DNA of 5,582 bases from Gemmatimonadaceae bacterium (GCA_013361745.1 JABFXM010000600.1:1-5582), one strand, 5' to 3'. Shown: positions 1-5,433, counted from the first letter of the stretch. Notes: generated by a model not told the origin, from the letters alone. Program-made: numbers and translations.

Positions 1-302
1 AGCCGCGCGTCTTCGTCGGCGATGCGAGCGGCTATCTCGCCGGTCGCGTCGCGCGAATGGTCGTCGACGAGGACGACGTCGAGACGCTGGTAGCTCGTTT
101 CGAGGATCGAGCGCAGGCAGCGTTCGATGTTCTGCTCCTCGTCACGTGCCGGGACGATCACCGAGAGCAGCGGCGCGTCGTCGGGTGCGAGGGGCGGCGC
201 TTCGTCGAGCGATCGGGAGCGCGAGAGGCGGAGGGCGGTGACGAGTGGCGCGGCGATCCAGGGCATCGCGCAGGCAAGCCCTGTCGCGACGGCCCAGCTC
301 AC
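1..302 (-). CDS. Family 2 glycosyltransferase, membrane-anchored (N-terminal part, truncated by window edge)
   Basis: Translating the minus strand from GTG at 302 gives 100 codons before the window ends. Residues 2-24 (SWAVATGLACAMPWIAAPLV...) form one hydrophobic segment, probably an N-terminal membrane anchor. After a short linker comes a typical GT-A beginning: LLSVIVPARDEEQNIERCL, then LDVVLVDDHSRDATGEIAARI. The VIVPARDE strand and the VDDHSxD nucleotide-binding loop are hallmarks of GT2 enzymes, which move a sugar from a nucleotide-sugar to a lipid or polysaccharide acceptor. The catalytic DxD and the C-terminal part lie outside the window, so donor and acceptor cannot be named. GTG 302 was chosen because it retains the whole hydrophobic segment; ATG 266 is an alternative. 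No clear ribosome binding site is visible. The gene follows the symporter by 28 bp on the same strand, so they are probably co-transcribed. Confidence 0.85.
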   Translation of the reverse strand, partial: MSWAVATGLACAMPWIAAPLVTALRLSRSRSLDEAPPLAPDDAPLLSVIVPARDEEQNIERCLRSILETSYQRLDVVLVDDHSRDATGEIAARIADEDAR

Positions 303-330
303 GAATCGCTCGCGGACGGGACGACACGGC

Positions 331-1611
331 TCACGTCCCCTCCGCCACGATCGCTCGCGTCCCCCTCCCGAGCACCGCGGCGACGCTCATGTGACCCGTC
401 ACGTTCACCGTCGTGCGGAACATGTCGGGCACGGTGTCGAGCGCGAGCAGGACGCCGACGGCTTCCGCGGGTACGTGCGCGGCGACGAGCACCGGGGCGA
501 GCACGAGGATCGAGCCGCCGGGAATCGCCGGGATCCCGAAGGTGGTCAGCGCGACGGTCACCGCGACCGTCGCCAGCTGCGCCGCGCCGAGGCCGACGCC
601 GAAGAGATGCGCGGCGAAGATCACCGCGACCGTCTGCTGCACCGCGCTCCCGGCGCGGAAGGTGGCCGTCGAGAGGGGGAGAAAGAAGCCGGTGATCGCC
701 GGTGGCAGTGCGAGCCTGTCGCGCGCCGACTCGATCATCGCCGGAAGAGCGGCGAGGGAGGAACGGGAGCCGAACGCCACCGCCTGCGGCGGCAGGCAGC
801 CCCGCGTGAAGCGCGCGGGCGAGACGCGTCCGCCGATCGCGGCGAGAGGATAGAGCACGAGCAGCGCGAAGGCGACCATCAGCGCCGCGGACACGACGAC
901 GTACGAGACCAGCGCGCCCGCCGCCGAGCCGCCGGCGCGGCTCGCGAGCGGAACGGCGAGCGCGAAGACGCCTAACGGCGCGAACGCGAGCACCCACCGC
1001 ACGACGAGGATCATCGCGTCGCTGATCCCCTCGAAGAAGCGGATCACCGGCTCCCCGCGCACGCGCGCGATGCGTGGAAGCGCGAAGCCGAGGGAGAGCG
1101 CGAAGACGATCAGCGGGAGCATCGCGCCATCACTCGCCGCCTTGAAGGGGTTCGCCGGGACGAGATCGACGATCCACTGGCCGATCGTCGGCGTCGCCGC
1201 GGGGGCGACGGTCGCCGTCGCCGTCGACCCGCGGAGCGCGGTGGCCGCGTCGGCCCCCATCGGCGAGAGCGCGAGAAGGGGAGGCGCGAGGAGCGCGGCG
1301 AAGGCGGCCCCGGCGAGGACGATGCCGAGAAAGAAGGCGATCGAGCGGCCGCCGATCGCGCCGACCACGCGCGGATCGGGCGCGGTCGCCACCGCGACGA
1401 CCAGGCTCGCGACGACCAGCGGGATCACGGTCATCCGGATCGCGTTCACGAAGAGCGCGCCGACGGGCTCGGCGATCGCGATCCCCGCGCGCATCGCCGT
1501 GTCGCCTAACGCCGGGAGCGCGAGGCCGACCGCGAAGCCGAGGATGAGACCGAGAAGAACCTGCGCGGCGAGGGGAAAGCGCCGGCCGCGCGCTGGGGCG
1601 GGAGATTGCAC
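331..1611 (-). CDS. Dicarboxylate/amino acid:cation symporter family (DAACS, GltP/DctA-like) protein, divergent
   Basis: A 426-residue multi-pass inner-membrane protein, close to the usual family length, that would import acidic amino acids or C4-dicarboxylates. Residues 12-30 (FPLAAQVLLGLILGFAVGL) match the family's first helix. HP1 is seen as FGSRSSLAALPAM (280-292), HP2 as GIPAIPGGSILVLAPVL, and TM8 as LDTVPDMFRTTVNVTGH (391-407). Against archaeal GltPh from memory, the TM8 substrate residues D394, R397 and N401 are kept (here D396, R399, N403). The TM7 NMDGT motif is FRAGS (318-322), and the last TM8 aspartate (D405) is H407, so several sodium ligands differ. Coupling ion and substrate are therefore uncertain. 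The frame stays open to GTG 1674, but that start lies inside the hairpin at 1665-1700 and adds a basic, non-conserved leader, so GTG 1611 is preferred. No strong Shine-Dalgarno precedes it. A glycosyltransferase follows. Confidence 0.88.
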   Translation of the reverse strand: MQSPAPARGRRFPLAAQVLLGLILGFAVGLALPALGDTAMRAGIAIAEPVGALFVNAIRMTVIPLVVASLVVAVATAPDPRVVGAIGGRSIAFFLGIVLAGAAFAALLAPPLLALSPMGADAATALRGSTATATVAPAATPTIGQWIVDLVPANPFKAASDGAMLPLIVFALSLGFALPRIARVRGEPVIRFFEGISDAMILVVRWVLAFAPLGVFALAVPLASRAGGSAAGALVSYVVVSAALMVAFALLVLYPLAAIGGRVSPARFTRGCLPPQAVAFGSRSSLAALPAMIESARDRLALPPAITGFFLPLSTATFRAGSAVQQTVAVIFAAHLFGVGLGAAQLATVAVTVALTTFGIPAIPGGSILVLAPVLVAAHVPAEAVGVLLALDTVPDMFRTTVNVTGHMSVAAVLGRGTRAIVAEGT

Positions 1612-1664
1612 GCGGCAATTCTGGTGGTGCGGGGGAGCGTTCGTCCAGCGGCGGCGGGAATGCG

Positions 1665-1700
1665 ACGAGGGCACTCCGGCCGTGGCCGGAGTGCCCTCGT
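1665..1700 (-). terminator. Perfect 16-bp stem-loop, probable transcription terminator of the Gly/Ser-rich gene
   Basis: Positions 1665-1680 and 1685-1700 are exact reverse complements (arm begins ACGAGGGCACTCC) around a 4-nt loop, CGTG. The hairpin begins 13 nt after the stop codon of the minus-strand Gly/Ser-rich gene and lies before the symporter start, where a terminator would be expected. There is no U-run on either side, so it is not a classic intrinsic terminator. It could instead be an RNA-stabilising 3' hairpin or a Rho-associated block. Confidence 0.6.
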
Positions 1701-1713
1701 GATGGATCAGCGC

Positions 1714-2517
1714 TCAGCGATTGCCGCCGCCGCCCTTTCCACCCGACGAGCCGCCCGAGCCGCCCGAGCCACCCGAGCCGCCCGAGGATCCACCCGATCC
1801 GCCGGAGGCCGAGCCGCCGCCGCTCCCACCACGGCTGCCACCGCCGCCGCCGCTTCCACCGTGGCTCCCGCCACCCTGTCCACCGTGGCTCCCGCCACCG
1901 CCCTGTCCACCACCGGATCCGCCACTGCCGGATCCGCCACCCATCCCACCGCCACCGCCGCTTCCACCGCGGCTGCCGCCACCACCCGAGCCACCGCTGC
2001 CCGAGCCACCGCCCATCCCGCCACCACCGCCGCTGCCGCCACCGCTGCCGCCGCGGCTGCCGCCACCCTGACCACCACCGCCGCCCTGTCCGCCCTGCCC
2101 GCCACTCGTTCCGCCGCCGCTCTTGCCACTGAACCCTTCGATGTCGCGATCGCTCTCATCGCCGATCCCTTCGCTGCCGCCCGCGGAGCCGCTGCTCGAT
2201 CCGCTGCGCGACGACGACGAGCCGCTGATCCCCGACGAGCCACCCTTCGTCGCCGAGCTGCCGATCCCTTCGTCGCCCATGTTGCCGCGGTCGGAGCGAC
2301 TGCCCGAGGAGCTGCCCGACGAACCACTCGACGATCCACCCTGGAATCCGGAGGAGCCGCTGCTGCCCGACGAGCCGCTGCTCCCGGAGCTGCCGCCGTA
2401 GCCGCCCGTCCCGCCTGACGACCCGCCCGACGCGCCGCGCGCACCCGACGAGCCGCTGCCGGACGAGCCGCTCATACCGCCGCCCTGCGATCCCTGGTTC
2501 CTGTCCTGATCCGCCAT
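1714..2517 (-). CDS. Gly/Ser-rich low-complexity protein of unknown function
   Basis: A 267-residue protein starting MADQDRNQGSQGGG, with no recognised domain. Nearly all of it is glycine and serine. Residues 41-74 are GSS-type repeats. Residues 75-132 are the least repetitive part, with two charged islands (SDRGNMGDEGIGSS and SEGIGDESDRDIEGF). From residue 133 onward the sequence is glycine-dominated with scattered Ser, Arg, His, Gln and Met, including a 24-residue repeat, and it ends KGGGGNR. There is no signal peptide, membrane segment or cysteine, so it is probably cytoplasmic and disordered. The start ATG 2515-2517 is well supported by GGAGG (2526-2530) eight bases upstream. The opposite strand also has long open frames, Pro-rich and Ala-rich, but these are what Gly/Ser codons produce in antisense. 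The gene is divergent from the LD-carboxypeptidase. A hairpin after the stop makes it likely monocistronic. Function is unknown; a stress-related or condensate-forming role would be speculation. Confidence 0.72.
   Translation of the reverse strand: MADQDRNQGSQGGGMSGSSGSGSSGARGASGGSSGGTGGYGGSSGSSGSSGSSGSSGFQGGSSSGSSGSSSGSRSDRGNMGDEGIGSSATKGGSSGISGSSSSRSGSSSGSAGGSEGIGDESDRDIEGFSGKSGGGTSGGQGGQGGGGGQGGGSRGGSGGGSGGGGGMGGGSGSGGSGGGGSRGGSGGGGGMGGGSGSGGSGGGQGGGGSHGGQGGGSHGGSGGGGGSRGGSGGGSASGGSGGSSGGSGGSGGSGGSSGGKGGGGNR
1910..2040 (-). repeat. In-frame tandem duplication, 72-bp period (24 residues), inside the Gly/Ser-rich gene
   Basis: Two copies of a block built around GGGGGMGGGSGSGGSGGG occur at residues 163-180 and 187-204 of the Gly/Ser-rich protein. 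The two internal Met codons (CAT on the plus strand at 2014-2016 and 1942-1944) are exactly 72 bp apart. The DNA copies differ mostly at third codon positions (for example GGATCC versus GGCTCG for Gly-Ser), so the duplication is not very recent or the peptide pattern is under selection. Boundaries are approximate because the flanks are also Gly codons. Confidence 0.6.
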
Positions 2518-2525
2518 GGTCCTTT

Positions 2526-2530
2526 CCTCC
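2526..2530 (-). promoter_or_regulatory. Strong Shine-Dalgarno (GGAGG) for the Gly/Ser-rich gene
   Basis: On the minus strand the sequence reads ATGGAGGAAAGGACC immediately before ATG 2517. GGAGG is separated from the start codon by eight bases, the ideal distance. It is the best ribosome binding site in the window. It fixes the start at 2517 and rejects the open frame that continues upstream to 2706. It also supports this strand as the coding one. Confidence 0.75.
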
Positions 2531-2629
2531 ATGCTGCGTAAGGATGACTCCGACGTGCGCCCGCGCACAGCGATCCGCTGCCGCGTCGCCCGCCGTTGGG
2601 AGATCGAGGGGTCGCAAGGCAGGTGCCAT

Positions 2630-2674
2630 GTACGAGCTTTCCACGCCGTTGACCGACTCTGCCACCGCTCGTAC
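2630..2674. promoter_or_regulatory. Inverted repeat GTACGAGC...GCTCGTAC in the LD-carboxypeptidase upstream region
   Basis: GTACGAGC (2630-2637) and GCTCGTAC (2667-2674) are exact reverse complements separated by 29 bases. The right arm overlaps the proposed -10 and the interval contains the proposed -35 of the plus-strand promoter, so a dimeric regulator or looping site is conceivable. If the carboxypeptidase started instead at ATG 2628, this stretch would be coding and the repeat could be coincidental. Confidence 0.3.
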
Positions 2675-2677
2675 GTT
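2649..2677 (+). promoter_or_regulatory. Candidate sigma-70-type promoter for the LD-carboxypeptidase operon
   Basis: TTGACC (2649-2654) matches the -35 consensus at five of six positions. TACGTT (2672-2677), 17 bases later, is a weak -10. A transcript from here would begin around 2683-2686, only a few bases before ATG 2691. That would give a nearly leaderless mRNA and would explain why no Shine-Dalgarno precedes that ATG. The weak -10 keeps confidence low. Confidence 0.35.
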
Positions 2678-2690
2678 GCGCTCTCCCCCG

Positions 2691-3623
2691 ATGACCGCGA
2701 CCGCAAAGAGGACTCACCCGCGCACCGCGCTGCGCCGCCCGCCGCTGCTCGCTCCCGGTGCGCGCGTCGCCCTCGTCGCTCCCGCGGGACCGCTCCGCGG
2801 CCCGGCCGACCTCGACCGCGCGATCGGCAACGTGCAGTCCATGGGATGGGATCCGGTCGTCGCGCCTAACGTGCTCGCCCGCCGCGGCTACTTCGCCGGC
2901 AGCGACGACGAGCGGCTCGCCGACCTCGATCGCGCACTGCGCGATCCGGAGATCGACGCGGTGTGGTGCGCGCGCGGCGGCTACGGCGCGATGCGCCTCC
3001 TCGACTCGCTCGACTACGCCGCGCTCGCGCGCCGCCCGAAACCGCTCATCGGCTTCTCCGACATCACCGCGCTCCACGCCGCGCTCGCGACGCGCAGCGG
3101 GATCGTCAGCTATCACGCCCCGACCGCGCGCGGCACGCTCACCGCCTTCTCCCGCGATTCGCTCGAGCGCGCTGTCGTCCGCGGCGTCGACTCCTGCGGC
3201 ACGATCCCCGCGCCGCGCGTCCTCCGCCCCGGCGTCGCCGAGGGACGGCTCATCGGCGGGAACCTCGCCCTGCTCGTCGCCCTCCTCGGCACCCCGTACT
3301 TCCCCGCGCTCGACGGCGCGATCCTCGTCCTCGAGGACATCGGCGAGGCGGTCTACCGGCTCGACCGGATGCTCGTGCAGCTCCGCCTCGCCGGCGCGCT
3401 GACGCGCATCGCCGGCCTCGTCTTCGGCGCCTTCACCGACTGCCCCGAGACGAGCGACGACGGCGTCCGCCGGCTCGACGAGGTGCTCGACGAGGCGGCC
3501 GCCGCGGCCGGCGTCCCCGCCGTCGCCAACGCCCCCGTCGGCCACATCGACGAGCAATGGACGCTGCCGTTAGGCCTCACGGCGACGCTCGATGCCGGCG
3601 CCGGCGCCCTCCACGTCCACTGA
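2691..3623 (+). CDS. ldcA: LD-carboxypeptidase (muramoyltetrapeptide carboxypeptidase, peptidase family S66)
   Basis: A 310-residue cytoplasmic serine peptidase, near the roughly 300 residues usual for the family. LdcA enzymes remove the terminal D-Ala from the tetrapeptide of recycled muropeptides. The N-terminus has PGARVALVAPAGP (22-34). ARGGYGAMRLLD (94-105) and IGFSDITALH (120-129) follow, with S123 as the expected nucleophile. LVLEDIGEAVYRLDRML (212-228) holds the probable catalytic E215, and PVGHIDEQWTLPLG (282-295) gives H285. The full Ser-Glu-His triad is therefore present. ATG 2691 puts the conserved fold at the usual distance from the N-terminus. The same frame also has ATG 2628 and 2544, which add a basic, non-conserved leader; 2628 has a poor Shine-Dalgarno-like AGG. 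The family also contains MccF-type immunity peptidases, so substrate is inferred. Its stop codon overlaps the next start. Confidence 0.92.
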   Translation: MTATAKRTHPRTALRRPPLLAPGARVALVAPAGPLRGPADLDRAIGNVQSMGWDPVVAPNVLARRGYFAGSDDERLADLDRALRDPEIDAVWCARGGYGAMRLLDSLDYAALARRPKPLIGFSDITALHAALATRSGIVSYHAPTARGTLTAFSRDSLERAVVRGVDSCGTIPAPRVLRPGVAEGRLIGGNLALLVALLGTPYFPALDGAILVLEDIGEAVYRLDRMLVQLRLAGALTRIAGLVFGAFTDCPETSDDGVRRLDEVLDEAAAAAGVPAVANAPVGHIDEQWTLPLGLTATLDAGAGALHVH

Positions 3624-3985
3624 TGCACGCGATGACCAAGTCCGGCACCGACCTCGTCAACGAGGCGAAGCAGCGGATCACCGAGATCGACCTCGCCGCC
3701 GCCCGCCGCGCGCACCGCGCCGGCGACGTCGTCTTCGTCGACGTGCGCGAGCCGCACGAGTCCAACCTCGGCCGCATCCCCGGCGCGACGCTCCTCCCGC
3801 GCGGGACGATCGAGGTCCGCTGCGAGGGCGTGCTCCCGCGCGATCGCGCCCTCGTCGTCTACTGCGCCGGCGGCAGCCGCTCGGCGCTCGCCGCCGACAC
3901 CCTGCAGACGATGGGATACGAGGTCCGGTCGCTGCGCGGCGGCTACCGCGCCTGGGTCGAGGACGGCGGCCCGGTCGAAGGGTGA
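3623..3985 (+). CDS. Single-domain rhodanese-like sulfurtransferase
   Basis: A 120-residue protein covering one rhodanese domain. The CH2A-like element is VVFVDVREPHESNLGRIPGA (36-55), followed by LLPRGTIEVR. The active-site loop is YCAGGSRSALAA (80-91), with C81 as the persulfide-carrying cysteine. The C-terminus MGYEVRSLRGGYRAWVEDG (97-115) is the usual last part of the domain. Such proteins carry sulfane sulfur between donors and acceptors such as thiosulfate, cyanide, thioredoxin or biosynthetic partners; the real partner cannot be read from sequence. There is no signal peptide, so it is cytoplasmic. ATG 3623 overlaps the upstream stop by one base (TGATG), which implies translational coupling. 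ATG 3632 is an in-frame alternative. No Shine-Dalgarno is seen, consistent with coupling. Confidence 0.9.
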   Translation: MHAMTKSGTDLVNEAKQRITEIDLAAARRAHRAGDVVFVDVREPHESNLGRIPGATLLPRGTIEVRCEGVLPRDRALVVYCAGGSRSALAADTLQTMGYEVRSLRGGYRAWVEDGGPVEG

Positions 3986-4015
3986 GTCGGCGGTGCGGTT
4001 CATGCCACCGCTGAC
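3986..4015 (+). other. Intercistronic stem-loop between the rhodanese and NUDIX genes
   Basis: GTCGGCGGTG (3986-3995) pairs with CACCGCTGAC (4006-4015) over ten base pairs with one G-U wobble and a 10-nt loop. It begins right after the rhodanese stop codon and ends at the base before the GGAG (4016-4019) of the NUDIX gene. No T-run follows, so it is unlikely to be a strong terminator. It may tune mRNA stability or NUDIX translation. Confidence 0.4.
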
Positions 4016-4021
4016 GGAGCC

Positions 4022-4636
4022 ATGATGCGGAACGTGCTCGAGCACCGCGAGATCGCGCGACTCTCCGCCGCGCTCGCCGCGCACAGACCGCTCGCGATCG
4101 AGACCTCGCCCGACGAGCCCACCCTCCACGCGGCGGTGATGGTCCTCCTGCGACCGAACTATCTCGACGAGCTCGAGCTGCTGCTCATCAAGCGCGCGGA
4201 GTACGAGGGAGATCCGTGGAGCGGCCACGTCGCGCTGCCCGGCGGCCGCCGCGAGCCCGACGACCAGTCGCTCGAGCGGACCGCCGTCCGCGAGACCTGG
4301 GAGGAGACCGCGATCGACGTCGCCCGCGACGGCGCCGTGCTCGGCGCGCTCGACGACGTGTCGCCGCGCACGATCGCCGTGCGACAGGTGGTCGTGCGGC
4401 CCTACGTCGCCGCCGTCGTCTCCGACGTCCAGATCGTCGAGAGTCCCGAGGTTGCCGCCGCGTTCTGGGTTCCGCTCACGACGCTGCGCGACACGAGCGC
4501 GTGGATCACCGCCGAGGTGGTCGCGCACGGCCGCTCGCTCCGCGTCCCCGCGTTCGCGCACGGCGAGCACGTGGTGTGGGGGCTCACCGAGCGCATCCTG
4601 CGCGCGTTCCTCCGGCTGTTCGACGCCGAGGGATAG
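4022..4636 (+). CDS. NUDIX hydrolase (CoA pyrophosphatase-like)
   Basis: A 204-residue protein of the NUDIX fold, which cleaves nucleoside diphosphates linked to another moiety using divalent metal. The first strand is HAAVMVLLRP (37-44), then LELLLIKRAEYEGDPWSGHVALPGG (51-75). The NUDIX box runs from G75 to about I98 and includes AVRETWEETAID. The metal-binding E91, E94 and E95 are kept, but the usual glycine near the end of the box is A97. The PWSGHVALPGG lead-in resembles CoA/ADP-ribose pyrophosphatase relatives, but the full CoA signature (LLTxR...GxxxFPGG) is imperfect, so substrate is open. ATG 4025 lies five bases from GGAG (4016-4019) and may be the true start; ATG 4022 is three bases nearer. 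It follows the rhodanese by 36 bp on the same strand, so it is probably the third gene of the operon. Its stop lies 11 bp from that of the convergent neighbour. Confidence 0.88.
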   Translation: MMRNVLEHREIARLSAALAAHRPLAIETSPDEPTLHAAVMVLLRPNYLDELELLLIKRAEYEGDPWSGHVALPGGRREPDDQSLERTAVRETWEETAIDVARDGAVLGALDDVSPRTIAVRQVVVRPYVAAVVSDVQIVESPEVAAAFWVPLTTLRDTSAWITAEVVAHGRSLRVPAFAHGEHVVWGLTERILRAFLRLFDAEG

Positions 4637-4647
4637 CTCCCCGGACG

Positions 4648-5370
4648 TCAGCCGGCGCGGAGCCGGATCGCCTCGCCCAACGCTCCGACCGCGCGCCCGC
4701 CGAACCGCGCCCGCGCCTCGGGCCGCGCGAGATGCTCGGCGATCAGCGCCGCGAGCACCCGCCCCGCCGCCTCGTCGGCCTGCGTCACGCGATCGATGAG
4801 GTCGAGCACCGCCGACGTCGAGACGGCGAGCAGCCCGTCGAGCTGCCGCGGAAGCTGCCGGTGCAGCTCGACGATCAACCGCGGGTCGCGCGGCGCGGCG
4901 GCGCCGAGCACCTCCGCGAAGTAGCGCGCACCCATCGACAGCGCGTCGTCGAGGCTCTCGCGATAGAGCCAGGCGAGCAGCGGCAGGGCGCCGGGGTGGT
5001 GCAGCCGCAGCTCGTCGCGCACGTACGCCCGACAGCGTGCGACGGCGTCGGCGTTGCCGAGCCGGAGCAGCGCGAGGACGAGCGCGTCCGACCACTCCGC
5101 GGTGTGCTCCGACGCGAACATCGACGCGAGCTCGCGCGCCGTCGCGGGCGCCCCCGTGCGGACGAGCACCTCGAGCGCGACCGGCCAGATCCCCGGCGCC
5201 TCGCTCTCGACGAGACCCAGGAGATGGCGCATCAGCTCCTCGCGGTCCGCGGGCGCGAGTCCACCCGCGTGACGCATCACCGCGCGGGCGAGGGCGTCAC
5301 CGCCATCGCGGTCGCGCCGATGCTCGCCGAGGAGTGCCTCCAGCTCCCGCGTGACCGATTCTCCGGTCAT
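4648..5370 (-). CDS. Hypothetical all-helical protein, HEAT-repeat-like
   Basis: A 240-residue protein that I do not recognise as a named family. It is made almost entirely of amphipathic helix-like stretches rich in Leu, Ala and Arg. Examples are LARAVMRHAGGLAPADREELMRHLL, then WPVALEVLVRTGAPATARELASMF (62-85) and WSDALVLALLRLGNADAVARC (93-113). The helix-turn-helix pacing with small-residue turns suggests HEAT or ARM-like solenoid repeats, used for protein binding. There is no signal peptide, membrane segment or catalytic motif; C113 is the only cysteine. ATG 5370 has GGAG (5375-5378) four bases upstream and begins a sensible N-terminus (MTGESVTRELEALL). An in-frame GTG at 5424 would add a basic 18-residue leader and is less likely. 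A promoter-like pair lies at 5434-5462. The gene converges on the NUDIX gene. Confidence 0.8.
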   Translation of the reverse strand: MTGESVTRELEALLGEHRRDRDGGDALARAVMRHAGGLAPADREELMRHLLGLVESEAPGIWPVALEVLVRTGAPATARELASMFASEHTAEWSDALVLALLRLGNADAVARCRAYVRDELRLHHPGALPLLAWLYRESLDDALSMGARYFAEVLGAAAPRDPRLIVELHRQLPRQLDGLLAVSTSAVLDLIDRVTQADEAAGRVLAALIAEHLARPEARARFGGRAVGALGEAIRLRAG

Positions 5371-5433
5371 CCGACTCCGGCCTGAAGGGGAGGGCGCCCG
5401 GCCGGCATCGACACGAAGCTGCACCCAGCGTGC

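Noticed and set aside
127..975. Plus-strand frame over the glycosyltransferase and symporter
   Set aside because: It is Arg/Glu/Gly-rich off-frame sequence; the minus strand carries recognisable GT2 and DAACS motifs.
1785..1940. Repeated GGATCC words in the Gly/Ser gene, considered as a protein-binding site array
   Set aside because: Each is simply the Gly-Ser codon pair GGA-TCC in frame and spacing follows the amino-acid pattern.
1606..2418. Long plus-strand Ala/Thr-rich frame, and a Pro-rich frame at 1721-2071, opposite the Gly/Ser gene
   Set aside because: Gly and Ser codons read in antisense give Pro, Ala and Thr codons without stops. These frames lack a Shine-Dalgarno, while the minus-strand frame has GGAGG at the right distance and a hairpin after its stop.
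2472..3557. Minus-strand frame over the LD-carboxypeptidase
   Set aside because: Asp/Glu/Arg/Ala/Gly-rich antisense reading without motifs; the plus strand has the complete S66 catalytic triad.
4652..4666. Short hairpin CCGGC-N5-GCCGG near the convergent stops, considered as a bidirectional terminator
   Set aside because: The stem is only five base pairs, lies inside the end of the HEAT-like coding sequence, and has no T-run; it is expected by chance at this GC content.
3353..5095. Long minus-strand open frame of 580 codons
   Set aside because: It lies opposite the clear carboxypeptidase, rhodanese and NUDIX genes, is dominated by Arg and Ala, and shows no domain. It is a product of high GC content.
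4216..5385. Long plus-strand open frame overlapping the NUDIX and HEAT-like genes
   Set aside because: Composition is almost all Arg, Ala, Pro and Gly, typical of an off-frame reading, and it conflicts with two better-supported genes.
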